From positions 62,001-126,000 of the forward strand of contig NZ_JQEI01000008.1 of NCBI RefSeq assembly GCF_000743355.1: a DNA stretch of 64,000 nt. Reading direction: 5' to 3'. Positions 56,262 to 64,000 of this stretch are shown one piece after another. The DNA comes from Serratia sp. Ag1 (GTDB lineage Bacteria; Pseudomonadota; Gammaproteobacteria; Enterobacterales; Enterobacteriaceae). The notes below the pieces were generated by a model. That model had not been told where the DNA came from. It saw only the letters and a program-made list of their open reading frames with translations, and searched no databases. Every line of letters starts with the position of its first letter. Position 1 is the first letter of the stretch. The translations under genes were made by a program, and so were the position numbers.

Positions 56262-57653
56262 ATGAAGCGGCTGATTAAAAACGGCATTCTGGTGGATAGC
56301 GATGGGCAGTATGCTCAGGATCTGCTGATCGAGCATGGGGTGATTTGCCAACGTGCCGCCAGTATCGAACCTGATGCCGACTGCGAAGTTATCGATGCGA
56401 CAGGCTGTTATGTGATGCCCGGCGGCATCGATGTGCATACCCATTTTAATATCGACGTCGGTATCGCCCGCAGTTGCGATGATTTTTTCACTGGCACCCG
56501 CGCCGCTGCCTGTGGTGGCACCACTACCATTATCGATCATATGGGGTTCGGCCCGGCGGGCTGCAATCTCCACCATCAGCTTAATCTTTATCATCAATAC
56601 GCCGCCGGTAACGCGGTGATTGATTACGGCTTTCACGGCGTGATTCAGCATATCAATGACGATATTCTCGCAGAGATGGCGTGCATGGTGCATGACGAAG
56701 GGATCAGCAGCTTCAAACTGTACCTGACCTACCACTACAAAGTGAGCGATGCCGATGTGCTGCGCGCTTTATGGCAGTTGCGGCAGGTGGGGGCATTAAC
56801 CACGGTGCACCCAGAAAACGACGCTGGCATTGCTTTTCGCCGCGCCGCGCTGGTGGCCGCCGGGAAAACCGCGCCGATTCACCATGCGCAGAGTCGCCCG
56901 GTGGAGTGTGAAGCTGAAGCGATAGGCAGGGTGATCAATCTGGCGCGTTTGGCCGACAACGCACCGCTGTATATCGTCCATTTATCCAATGGATTAGGGT
57001 TGGATTATTTGCGCCTGGCGCGTCAACGGCAGCAACCGGTGTGGGTGGAAACCTGCCCGCAGTATCTGCTGCTTAATGAGCAGTGTTACCTGCGTGAAGA
57101 CGGTGCGAAATACATTCTGAGCCCACCGCTACGCAATCAGCAGGAGTTGGATCGCCTGTGGCTAGGGATCGCCGACGGTTCGATTGACACGGTAGCCACC
57201 GATCACTGCACCTTTCCTTATTATCAACGCCAGGCGATGGCGGCGGGCGATTTTACCCGCTGCCCGAACGGCCTGCCGGGAGTGGAAAACCGCATGCTGC
57301 TGCTGTTTTCTCATGGCGTAATGAGTGGGCGGATTACCCCCTCACGCTTTGTGGCACTCACCAGTGATAACCCGGCGCGCCTGTTTGGCCTCTGGCCGCG
57401 TAAAGGCAACCTTAACCCCGGCGCTGATGCTGATGTGGTGATGATTGATCCACGCCAATCCACGGTGATTAACCACCGCCAACTGCATGATAATGCGGAT
57501 TATTCCCCCTATGAAGGTTTTCACTGCCGGGGTGCGCTGGTGTTGACGCTGTGTCGTGGCGAAGTTGTGGCTCGCAACGGCGTATTTACCGGGCAGCAGG
57601 GGTATGGGCAGTTCTTACACCGCCGTCCTTTTGATGAAAATATCGCCCACTAA
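56262..57653 (+). CDS. hyuA: D-phenylhydantoinase-type amidohydrolase HyuA (YgeZ)
   Basis: A 463-residue cyclic amidohydrolase (dihydropyrimidinase/hydantoinase family). Metal-binding HTH in GGIDVHTHFNIDVG, SSFKLYLTYHYK with the lysine that is usually carboxylated, TVHPEND, VHLSNGLG, and VATDHCTF with the late aspartate. The start MKRLIKNG at 56262 follows AGGAG; an in-frame extension to 55917 overlaps ygeY and is rejected. Confidence 0.93.
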   Translation: MKRLIKNGILVDSDGQYAQDLLIEHGVICQRAASIEPDADCEVIDATGCYVMPGGIDVHTHFNIDVGIARSCDDFFTGTRAAACGGTTTIIDHMGFGPAGCNLHHQLNLYHQYAAGNAVIDYGFHGVIQHINDDILAEMACMVHDEGISSFKLYLTYHYKVSDADVLRALWQLRQVGALTTVHPENDAGIAFRRAALVAAGKTAPIHHAQSRPVECEAEAIGRVINLARLADNAPLYIVHLSNGLGLDYLRLARQRQQPVWVETCPQYLLLNEQCYLREDGAKYILSPPLRNQQELDRLWLGIADGSIDTVATDHCTFPYYQRQAMAAGDFTRCPNGLPGVENRMLLLFSHGVMSGRITPSRFVALTSDNPARLFGLWPRKGNLNPGADADVVMIDPRQSTVINHRQLHDNADYSPYEGFHCRGALVLTLCRGEVVARNGVFTGQQGYGQFLHRRPFDENIAH

Positions 57654-57718
57654 CCGAGCCCCTCCCTTGGAGAGAGGGCTATGGCAATCAAACATCGCGG
57701 TAAAAATTGAGGTTCAAC

Positions 57719-58651
57719 ATGAAAAAGAAAATAGTATTGGCATTGGGTGGCAACGCTTTGGGTGAAGGTTTGGCAGAGCAGATGCAGGCGGTGAAAACCA
57801 CCGCACGGGCAATCGTTGATTTGATTGAACACGGCCATCAGGTGGTGGTTACGCATGGCAACGGCCCGCAGGTGGGCATGATCAACCAGGCGTTTGAAGC
57901 AGCGGCAAAGACCGAAGCTCATACCCCGTTGTTACCGATGTCGGTCTGCGTGGCGCTGAGCCAAGGCTATATCGGTTACGATCTGCAAAACGCCTTGCGT
58001 GAAGAGTTGCTCGATCGTCATATCGACAAACCGGTTGCCACGTTGATTACTCAGGTGATCGTAGATGGCAACGATCCGGCTTTTAAGAACCCGACCAAGC
58101 CGATTGGCTCCTTTTTCAGCGCAGCCGAAGCCCGTTTGCTGGTGCAAAACGGCTATAACATGAAAGAGGATGCCGGGCGTGGCTATCGCCGCGTAGTGGC
58201 ATCACCCCAGCCGGTGGATATCGTTGAGAAAGAAACGGTGCGCGCCATGATGGCCGCCGGGCAGGTGGTGATCACCGTTGGCGGCGGCGGCATCCCGGTA
58301 ATACGTGAAGGCCATCATTTGAAAGGGGCCAGCGCGGTGATCGATAAAGACTGGGCCAGCGCCAAACTGGCTGAAATGATTGATGCCGATATGCTGATCA
58401 TTCTTACTGCTGTCGAAAAGGTGGCGATTAATTTCGGTAAACCGAACCAACAGTGGCTGGAAAAGTTGAGCGTTGCTGACGCCCAGCGCTTTATTGCAGA
58501 GGAGCACTTTGCTAAAGGCTCGATGTTGCCGAAGGTAGAAGCGGCAGTGGTGTTTGCCGAATCCAAGCCGGGGCGTCAGGCATTAATTACGGTGTTGAAC
58601 AAGGCACAGCTTGGTATTGAAGGGAAGACGGGGACGGTGATTAGTTTGTAG
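57719..58651 (+). CDS. yqeA: Carbamate kinase family protein YqeA
   Basis: A 310-residue amino-acid-kinase-fold protein: VLALGGNALGEGL, THGNGPQVGM, PTKPIGSFF, GGGGIPVI, and AVIDKDWASAKLA. It would make ATP from carbamoyl phosphate, which fits YgeW generating carbamoyl phosphate. Start at 57719 after TTGAGG. Last gene of the rightward cluster; the next expected gene, yqeB, is separated by an insertion and inverted. Confidence 0.94.
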   Translation: MKKKIVLALGGNALGEGLAEQMQAVKTTARAIVDLIEHGHQVVVTHGNGPQVGMINQAFEAAAKTEAHTPLLPMSVCVALSQGYIGYDLQNALREELLDRHIDKPVATLITQVIVDGNDPAFKNPTKPIGSFFSAAEARLLVQNGYNMKEDAGRGYRRVVASPQPVDIVEKETVRAMMAAGQVVITVGGGGIPVIREGHHLKGASAVIDKDWASAKLAEMIDADMLIILTAVEKVAINFGKPNQQWLEKLSVADAQRFIAEEHFAKGSMLPKVEAAVVFAESKPGRQALITVLNKAQLGIEGKTGTVISL

Positions 58652-58949
58652 TGGCTATAATTCCAGCTATTGAAAGGTCTGGAGAATCGGGCTGCCTATG
58701 AGCTTGTATGCAGACTCGGGGCTGATATTAGAAAGGCTGGGGGTTATTCCTGATAACTTGATTTGTATTAGCTCAAATCTGATCTGACACTATTATAGTA
58801 CAGAGTTCTACCTAATCTGACAGGCAGCTATGTGCCAGGAGCGGAACTTGCTTACATCATGCTATGTTAGTTTGCTGGGAGCAGGTCAAAGATGTTCACC
58901 GCGCCTATGCTTCAGCAACACCTTCCAGAACTTTTCAAGGAATAGAGAA

Positions 58950-59666
58950 ATGGCTCGTAAGTATGTTTATGGTGATAAACCAATCCGCACAACAACCGCT
59001 GAGATAGTTGAAAACGAGTTTGCTGGAAAGGCTACGGCTGCTCAGGTCGATGCAATTTTAAAGAAAAGATTTCCACATTACAAAGACAATACTTATTTGA
59101 ATCTGATAGTTAACGCAGTTAACTGCAATCGTGGTCACTGGAGTTTTAACAGGACTGCCAGACGAACAGATGATGCCACCCATCGCCACCATGAATATGA
59201 TCGACTTTTCAAGCGCGGAAACGTTTTCGAGGTCTATGATTCCGCACTTCATGGTGTGTTTGAAATCTATGAAGCTTCAGACGGCAAATGGCTAACACGT
59301 CCGGTTAAAAGTGAGTTTGAAAAGGCCATAGAAACAGCGTCTCAACTTACCTCAGAACAACGTAGAGAGAAGCTGGCTACAGCCAACACCACGCCAGAAA
59401 GGGCCATTATAAAGAGCTATACCTTCAAGCGTAATCCCCTCGTTGTAGCAGAGGTATTAGCCTTAGCTGGAGGTAAGTGTCAAAGCTGCCTACGTGAGGC
59501 ACCATTCAAGCGGGAAGATGGTAGACCGTATCTTGAAGTGCATCATGTGGAGTGGCTTGCTAACGGTGGAGAGGACTCTGTTGAAAATGCTATTGCACTC
59601 TGTCCGAACTGTCACCGCGAAGCACACTACGGCACGCTTGTGTTGAAGCCGACTAACATTAAGTAG
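58950..59666 (+). CDS. HNH endonuclease domain protein
   Basis: A 238-residue protein. The C-terminal HNH nuclease has zinc-binding CQSCLREAPF, catalytic EVHHVEWLANGG, then NAIALCPNCHREAHYG, a complete McrA-like beta-beta-alpha metal site. The N-terminal 150 residues (RKYVYGDKPIRTTTAEIVEN, NAVNCNRGHWSFN) are of a type I do not recognise and may bind DNA. The start at 58950 follows AAGGAATAG; an in-frame extension upstream lacks a good site. Lies inside the inverted-repeat cassette; AT content is higher than in flanking genes, suggesting transfer. A defence or restriction role is possible. Confidence 0.75.
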   Translation: MARKYVYGDKPIRTTTAEIVENEFAGKATAAQVDAILKKRFPHYKDNTYLNLIVNAVNCNRGHWSFNRTARRTDDATHRHHEYDRLFKRGNVFEVYDSALHGVFEIYEASDGKWLTRPVKSEFEKAIETASQLTSEQRREKLATANTTPERAIIKSYTFKRNPLVVAEVLALAGGKCQSCLREAPFKREDGRPYLEVHHVEWLANGGEDSVENAIALCPNCHREAHYGTLVLKPTNIK

Positions 59667-59741
59667 TCTTCTTATAGCCCTCAACGTCTGCTTCACGCTC
59701 ACAGCGGACCTTCGGCTCAATTAGCTCGTCCGCTTCGTGTC

Positions 59742-59900
59742 CAGGCTGTGTGAAAACTCTGGCCAAAAACTTAAATGCATGAAGTTATGCAAAATCTGAA
59801 ATCGAACAGCTGATCGGCAGAGTCAAATTTTACGTATAAGCACGCTTTTCAGCTTTGTTTTTGGCCATTTCTGCGATCAAAAACGTTTTCACACAGCCTG
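59742..59900. mobile_element. 159-bp MITE-like element with 16-bp perfect terminal inverted repeats
   Basis: CAGGCTGTGTGAAAAC (59742-59757) and GTTTTCACACAGCCTG (59885-59900) are perfect inverted repeats. An inner pair, GGCCAAAAAC (59761-59770) and GTTTTTGGCC (59857-59866), is also perfect. GTCCGC/GCGGAC just outside extend the symmetry. It has no coding capacity and looks like a miniature of an insertion sequence. It sits between the HNH and GIY-YIG genes, and its palindrome could terminate both transcripts. Confidence 0.65.
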
Positions 59901-59959
59901 TGTCAGAGGCGGACGAAACTTTATATTTCCAAAAAAATATTGTTATCCAGATTATCTCA

Positions 59960-60517
59960 TTAAGAGGTGGTCTGTTCCTTAGTGAGCTGATAAACATCAT
60001 ACATGGATGAACTTTTCATCGGTTTTACCGCCCAATGAAAACGCACCCCTTTGCCAATCATGATAGCGCTACGAATTTCGCTAGTTGGCTGAAACTCGTG
60101 ATTCGACTTTTGAAATTCCATTTGCTTGTTGCGCAATGGAGCCGCGCCGTAAATGTCTCGAAACTCATGAATTAGCATCGCTTCGAATTCAGAATAAACC
60201 TTTGAGACATTTCTCGCCCGAGGGAAACAATAGCCAATAAGGAACTCATACTCGCCTTGCAGGTCCGCGAGATCCATCAGCCAGTTCTTATGCTGAGTAA
60301 TGCGTTGTTCAAAGTTTCCTTCACCGATGTAGACCGTGGGAGAAATGCCGCGTGGGTACTCAATAGCGAATAGACCATTGAGCCTGATGACATAAACGCA
60401 GCGTTGAAGATCCTCCTGACTAACGCCTCTGCTTTGTAATACTGGAAGGATATCTTTTTTCCAGGTCTGACGGCAGTTCCACTGCAGCCAGTCCCACTTA
60501 ATTTGTACTACTGCCAC
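59960..60517 (-). CDS. GIY-YIG nuclease-like domain protein
   Basis: A 185-residue protein with a GTG start at 60515-60517 and AAGGAG upstream. Residues about 40-130 fit the GIY-YIG fold: strand CVYVIRLNG (GIY position), PTVYIGEGNFEQRITQH (YIG position and the following arginine), and FEAMLIHEFRDIYGAAPLRN with the expected glutamate and closing motif. Flanking parts are not recognised. Could be a nuclease or a binding-only relative. Convergent with the HNH gene. Confidence 0.65.
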   Translation of the reverse strand: MAVVQIKWDWLQWNCRQTWKKDILPVLQSRGVSQEDLQRCVYVIRLNGLFAIEYPRGISPTVYIGEGNFEQRITQHKNWLMDLADLQGEYEFLIGYCFPRARNVSKVYSEFEAMLIHEFRDIYGAAPLRNKQMEFQKSNHEFQPTSEIRSAIMIGKGVRFHWAVKPMKSSSMYDVYQLTKEQTTS

Positions 60518-60912
60518 TTAATCACTCCTTATCAAAGTTGTTTTGCTCGCATTGCATCGGTCAGTTGAATTCACGGCTTAGATTTATCTGGCGATAGTCA
60601 ACGAAGTTGCAAATGGATAGCCAGGTGCCAATGCTCACTTACCACCCTGAATAAATATCCATGTAATATCAACAAAAAACTACTTTCATGAGCAGTTATT
60701 TTGAGCTATGTGGGACGCCTAACCAGATTGTGGTTCAGTCAATAGTCATCCGTCCGCTTCGCTCATAGCCGACTGTCAGATTTGATTGTGCGCTGCCCGA
60801 GAAAACTGTCAGGTCGAGTCTGAGCTAATACACTGGATTGGTGGGGATTGGCAGCGTTCGTTTTTGAAGATTGCTCTGAACCCCACATTTGGTTCTCTAT
60901 TGACGTTTATCG
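60518..60912. other. Gene-poor right arm of the cassette
   Basis: About 395 bases holding the right inverted repeats of the cassette (60773-60832). GTCCGCTTCG at 60752-60761 repeats a motif found at 59728-59737 beside the MITE-like element. The remainder is degenerate, with no ORF that can be supported; it looks like decayed mobile DNA. Confidence 0.4.
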
Positions 60913-61014
60913 TTAGCAATATCCTTGGGGTGTCATAAATTCGGTGTATCCTTCGGCCTCAAGTTCTGTACGAAGGCGGCGTACTACTTCCGCTTTGAAA
61001 AGAATGGGATGCAT
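60913..61014 (-). CDS. Small ORF (33 residues) downstream of the GFA gene
   Basis: A minus-strand ORF with ATG at 61012-61014 starts four bases after the GFA-family stop. Its ribosome site AAGGAG lies inside the last codons of that gene. The product (MHPILFKAEVVRRLRTELEA, then a short tail ending QGYC) has an amphipathic basic helix and no recognised family. It may be a real coupled small protein or the N-terminal remnant of a longer gene cut by the cassette. Confidence 0.4.
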   Translation of the reverse strand: MHPILFKAEVVRRLRTELEAEGYTEFMTPQGYC

Positions 61015-61018
61015 AGAT

Positions 61019-61417
61019 TTACTCCTTAGTAACATTGGATATTTCTACTTTCCACCAACGTGGACGCGAAGATCTGAACGAATGAAAATCCGGTATGAGG
61101 CTTTTATTATTTTTTTTGTCAAACGTTCCCACCAAGAGCCCTATTGTTGGCGCGTCGTCAATGGCGCCGAGAGTACTTCCACAAACCGGGCAAAATGTCC
61201 GGCAAGAAGCCTCTGAAGAGCGATATAAAGAAGGGGGGCCGCCAGGACCTGTCCACTGCACATCGTTTTTGGAAAATTCGACCCAGCAAAGTGTCAGTGA
61301 GCCCGAGTGCTGTTGGCACATGGTACATGAACAGGTGTGAGGTTTTTTTGCCTCTCCACGCGCAATAAAACGAATATGGCCGCATAGACATCCTCCATGG
61401 TATTCTTTTATTTTCAT
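61019..61417 (-). CDS. GFA family (glutathione-dependent formaldehyde-activating enzyme-like) protein
   Basis: A 132-residue zinc-binding protein with the GFA/CENP-V cysteine set: GGCLCGHIRF, HTCSCTMCQQHSG, and FCPVCGSTLG. The family includes the formaldehyde-glutathione adduct-forming protein Gfa and many of unknown activity; glutathione-type small-molecule handling is only a guess. ATG at 61415-61417 with AAAGG upstream. Not part of the usual ygeW-yqeC neighbourhood, so likely acquired. Confidence 0.85.
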   Translation of the reverse strand: MKIKEYHGGCLCGHIRFIARGEAKKPHTCSCTMCQQHSGSLTLCWVEFSKNDVQWTGPGGPPSLYRSSEASCRTFCPVCGSTLGAIDDAPTIGLLVGTFDKKNNKSLIPDFHSFRSSRPRWWKVEISNVTKE

Positions 61418-61707
61418 TTTTTTACCTTTAGTTATGTGTAATGAGATTCAGCCTTTATCTATTGATAAATGATGGATTTCAATCCACTGGTCAACAAAAG
61501 TATTAAGAACTTTGCCTGATCTTCCGTCAGTTTTCGGCTTGATCAGTGAACGGATCTGTGGTTATCAACTAACCTGTTTGAGTCATGCTGAAGCATCACC
61601 ATAACGAGTTTGATAAGCGGCGGCCCAATGGAGGGATAACGTTATCTTCAGCATGACACCAAATCTCACTTAGCCGAGCAATGACAAGCCAACAGTGGGT
61701 GCCGTCA
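61418..61707. other. Intergenic region with a 76-base inverted-repeat structure
   Basis: GTCATGCTGAAG (61582-61593) and CTTCAGCATGAC (61646-61657) are perfect 12-bp inverted repeats. ATAACG (61601-61606) and CGTTAT (61640-61645) extend the stem inward. It lies 50 bases after the yqeB stop (minus strand) and may be the terminator for yqeB or another mobile-element remnant at the edge of the insertion. Nothing else is recognised in these 290 bases. Confidence 0.5.
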
Positions 61708-63297
61708 TTACCCCCGCCCCAGCTTCATCAGCGCCTCAAGCACCGCTCCGCCGATAGCCCGCGCTTTATCCGACACCGTAGTGTAATCCGCCTGTGCGCC
61801 GCGCGGATCGATGTCGCCAATCTTGCAGCCGGTTTTCACCTCCAGCCCAGCCTGTAACAACCCGCGCACCATACCGGAAAGTGGTGCGATCACCGGAGTT
61901 TCGCCGCAATAGGCGACAAGATCCCCTTCTTGCACCACATCCCCCAACGTTACGCAGCAGCGCATTACGCCATCGGCAGGCGCGCGGATCACCCGGCGCG
62001 TGGTGTGGCCGCCGATATTGCCAGGGACACCGGTATTTGGCTGGGTATAACCGTGATAAATGACCCGCCCCAGTTGATGACCGCGATTGGTTTCAATCAC
62101 CGCGTCGCAATCCTGCCCGGCATTGAAGCCGGGGCCGAGAGCGACGGTAATAGGAGCCATATCGCGATGAGTCCCCAGGTTTTGCTTGGCCAGAATGGCA
62201 TCCACCAGAAAGCGCGGTTTGAGCTGTTCCAGGCACTGGGCTGCGCCGTCGATCAGCAACGGGATTTCACCCCGGTTGATCAACTCGAAAGCTTCATCAA
62301 TATCTTTTGCCAAGCGGCCTGTCACCCCTTCAACACAGGTGTGGCCGTCAAACATCGCCTGAGCAAAAGCCACCGTGCGGCGGATGGCAGTGGGCTGGGC
62401 AATATCCAGCATCATGATCTGAAAACCGGCATTATACAGCCGCAACGCTACGCCGGTCGCGATATCGCCTGCGCCACGGATCACCACCAGTTTGTCACGC
62501 GCCAACCGGACATCTTCTTTCATCAAGCCGCCTGCCGACTGGTTTTTTATCTGCAGCAGTTCCGCTAATACACTGATGGCGATCTCTTCCGGCGTTTCTG
62601 CGCCAATGTTATAGCCGATCGGGGCATGGAGCCTGGCAAGATCGGCTTCACAGGTGCCACGTTGCCGGAGCAAGTGGGTAAAGGTTTGCACCTTACGGCG
62701 GCTGGCGAGTAGCCCCAAATAGCGCAGCGGCTGGTCGATCAGCGCATTTAAGGCTTCGCAATCCTGATTGTTGGTGGCAATAATCACAAAATTACTGGGT
62801 TCGATATTCATCTTGCTGATGGCGATCGGGAAGCTTTCGCCATAGACCAGTGTCGTGCCCGGTGGGAACCGGTCAGCATCAAGGCTGGCGGGATAAATAT
62901 CGGTAACGTGAATATCGAACCCCAAAGGTTTAGCCGCGCTGGCGATAGCGCGGTTAACGTGTCCGGCACCGATCAGCACCAGGCGCGGGCGCAGGCCGTG
63001 AACATCAATATAAACCGACATGGCGCCGCCGCAGTCGGAACCCACCGCATCCTGGCCATTGCGCGCCATACGGCCATGAAATACTCGGGCCTTGCGTTCC
63101 GTAATGGCCGCCATCGCTTGCTCAATCACCAGGCGTTCAATCATGCCGCCGCCGATGGTGCCAATGGATCCACCATCGGCCATCACCAACATTTGCCCGG
63201 AGTGGCGCGGCGTGGAGCCACGGCTTTCAATAATCTGGGCAAGCGCAAAGGGCCGGTTTTCTTCTTCTAGTCGTGCGGCTTCGGCGAAGATATTCAT
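61708..63297 (-). CDS. yqeB: YqeB, selenium-dependent molybdenum hydroxylase accessory protein (XdhC family)
   Basis: A 529-residue two-part protein. The N-terminal XdhC/CoxI half has FALAQIIESRGSTPRHSGQM, GTIGGGMIE and the Rossmann-like LVLIGAGHVNRAIA. The C-terminal half begins LVVIRGAGDIATGVALRLYN and is the EF2563-type domain tied to labile-selenium molybdenum hydroxylases. It probably loads or sulfurates/selenates a molybdenum cofactor. GAGGA precedes the ATG at 63295-63297. In Escherichia coli yqeB follows yqeA on the same strand; here it is inverted. Confidence 0.92.
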   Translation of the reverse strand: MNIFAEAARLEEENRPFALAQIIESRGSTPRHSGQMLVMADGGSIGTIGGGMIERLVIEQAMAAITERKARVFHGRMARNGQDAVGSDCGGAMSVYIDVHGLRPRLVLIGAGHVNRAIASAAKPLGFDIHVTDIYPASLDADRFPPGTTLVYGESFPIAISKMNIEPSNFVIIATNNQDCEALNALIDQPLRYLGLLASRRKVQTFTHLLRQRGTCEADLARLHAPIGYNIGAETPEEIAISVLAELLQIKNQSAGGLMKEDVRLARDKLVVIRGAGDIATGVALRLYNAGFQIMMLDIAQPTAIRRTVAFAQAMFDGHTCVEGVTGRLAKDIDEAFELINRGEIPLLIDGAAQCLEQLKPRFLVDAILAKQNLGTHRDMAPITVALGPGFNAGQDCDAVIETNRGHQLGRVIYHGYTQPNTGVPGNIGGHTTRRVIRAPADGVMRCCVTLGDVVQEGDLVAYCGETPVIAPLSGMVRGLLQAGLEVKTGCKIGDIDPRGAQADYTTVSDKARAIGGAVLEALMKLGRG

Positions 63298-63331
63298 GCT
63301 GTCCTCATCAGTAACCTAAAATTTTATGCGG

Positions 63332-64000
63332 CTAGGCACGTAAACAGTGGCGGATCGCAGGGTTTTGCGGCACCGCACCAAGCCAAATAGCGCTGAGTGC
63401 GGCATCTTGCTGCAACAGCTCAAGCCAGGCGGGATCGAGTTGACTATCAGAATGAGAAAACTGATTAATCAGCCAAACCCGGCGCGCACCGGCAGGCGCA
63501 CCTTTAAACATCCCTTGCGGGTGAGCGATCAAGGTACGGAATACCCGGCTATCAAGCGGCTCACCGGCAGCGACGCCGGTCAGCGCCGAGAAGATCTCCC
63601 AGCGGTGAATCTGCTGCGGATCGGCAGGGCGATTAATTACCTGGCTACCGGTTAACGCGATCACACAATCACTGCTGGAAGGGATGCAAGGTTCATGCCT
63701 TGCCGGGGCTTTCAGCGGCAAACCGTGAGAGCCATCGGCCTCCACCAGAATCACGTCGAACTCCCCCTGCCGTTTGATCTGATCAATCTGTTCGGTGCTG
63801 AATCCGGCAACCTTGTTATTGTGCGGCTGATAATGGCTGAAACAGGCGGTGATCGCCGGTGTAGCAGTGGTAATAGGCGGCTTGCCGATAACAAGCTGAT
63901 GATAAGTGGTGGGTTCGGGGCGATACATCTTGGTGGTGGTGGTAAACAGCACCCGCTTGCCTTGCTGATAGAACGTTTGCGCCAACCACAACAGGGTGGT
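63332..64000 (-). CDS. yqeC: YqeC, selenium-dependent hydroxylase accessory protein (partial, 5' end beyond window)
   Basis: The reading frame stays open to the window edge, so the N-terminus with its P-loop is missing. Visible blocks: FYQQGKRVLFTTTTKMYRPE, FDVILVEADGSHGLPLKAPA, PSSSDCVIALTGSQ, HPQGMFKGAPAGARRVWLIN, match YqeC. A nucleotide-binding partner of YqeB. Ends 34 bases before the yqeB start, so yqeC-yqeB form an operon read leftwards. Confidence 0.9.
   Translation of the reverse strand, partial: TTLLWLAQTFYQQGKRVLFTTTTKMYRPEPTTYHQLVIGKPPITTATPAITACFSHYQPHNNKVAGFSTEQIDQIKRQGEFDVILVEADGSHGLPLKAPARHEPCIPSSSDCVIALTGSQVINRPADPQQIHRWEIFSALTGVAAGEPLDSRVFRTLIAHPQGMFKGAPAGARRVWLINQFSHSDSQLDPAWLELLQQDAALSAIWLGAVPQNPAIRHCLRA

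Larger units (their letters stand above)
58764..60832. mobile_element. 2.07-kb cassette bounded by 26-bp imperfect inverted repeats
   Basis: The left end (58764-58789) begins TGTATTAGCTCA and ends TCTGACA with T between; the right end (60807-60832) is its reverse complement at 21 of 26 positions. A second pair of inner matches, ATCTGACAG at 58815-58823 and CTGTCAGAT at 60773-60781, lies inside both ends. TGT...ACA ends are typical of insertion sequences. The cassette has no transposase but carries an HNH gene, a MITE-like element and a GIY-YIG-like gene. No clean target duplication was found. Confidence 0.55.

Noticed and set aside
58756-60839. Target-site duplication around the inverted-repeat cassette
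   Set aside because: ACTTGATT on the left and ACTGGATT on the right agree at 7 of 8 bases, but they are offset by one base relative to the repeat ends, so not a clean duplication.

Overview
The window is a chromosomal segment of an enteric gamma-proteobacterium. Gene content and order (cnu-uspC next to flhDC, dsrB-rcsA, mgtC-mgtB, a ygeW-ygeX-ygeY-hyuA-yqeA cluster, a paa cluster) point to Enterobacterales, and most likely a Serratia-like member of the Yersiniaceae; the genus is inference. No rRNA, tRNA, CRISPR array, prophage or intact transposase gene was found.

Layout. (1) 1-6.9 kb: phenylacetate catabolism. paaA-paaB-paaC-paaD-paaE-paaF-paaG run leftward, with paaG cut by the window edge, and paaZ diverges from a shared AT-rich promoter region. 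(2) 7-10.3 kb: small stress and regulatory genes (yeaQ-type membrane protein, quinone oxidoreductase, cspE-type cold-shock protein, dsrB, rcsA). (3) 11-13.4 kb: a PLP-dependent decarboxylase divergent from a LysR regulator. (4) 13.4-17.5 kb: a magnesium locus mgtC-mgtB with a PhoP-box-like site and short candidate leader ORFs, including a 13-codon ORF overlapping a hairpin just before mgtB. (5) 17.5-18.9 kb: a SatD-family protein translationally coupled to a DUF3307 membrane protein, behind a near-perfect 59-bp inverted repeat. (6) 19-21.6 kb: cytochrome b561, tryptophan 2,3-dioxygenase, uspC and cnu.

(7) 21.6-35.3 kb: flagellar and chemotaxis block flhDC-motAB-cheAW-cheRBYZ-flhBAE, with no chemoreceptor gene between cheW and cheR. 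The long flhDC upstream region keeps a CRP-like site and an RcsAB-box-like site with spacing similar to that known in Escherichia coli. (8) 36-43.1 kb: a chaperone-usher fimbrial operon with three chaperones, followed at 43.1-50.1 kb by its probable regulators: a RcsA-like LuxR protein, two ToxR/CadC-like membrane-anchored regulators, a hybrid histidine kinase with a RcsB-like response regulator, and a FidL-like protein.

(9) 50.2-58.7 kb: ygeV, a sigma-54 activator, divergent from ygeW-ygeX-ygeY-hyuA-yqeA. Homologues of this cluster are linked to selenium/molybdenum hydroxylases and anaerobic purine (uric acid) nitrogen catabolism. (10) 58.7-61.7 kb: an accessory insertion. A 2.07-kb segment bounded by 26-bp imperfect inverted repeats carries an HNH nuclease and a GIY-YIG-like protein plus an internal MITE-like element; a GFA-family gene and a small ORF follow. 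(11) 61.7-64 kb: yqeB and yqeC (the latter cut by the window edge), accessory genes of selenium-dependent molybdenum hydroxylases, in inverted orientation relative to yqeA.

The most interesting candidates for undescribed biology are the SatD/DUF3307 pair with its double operator, the inverted-repeat cassette carrying two nuclease-family genes, the mgtC-mgtB intergenic leader peptide, and the Rcs-like phosphorelay embedded in the fimbrial locus.
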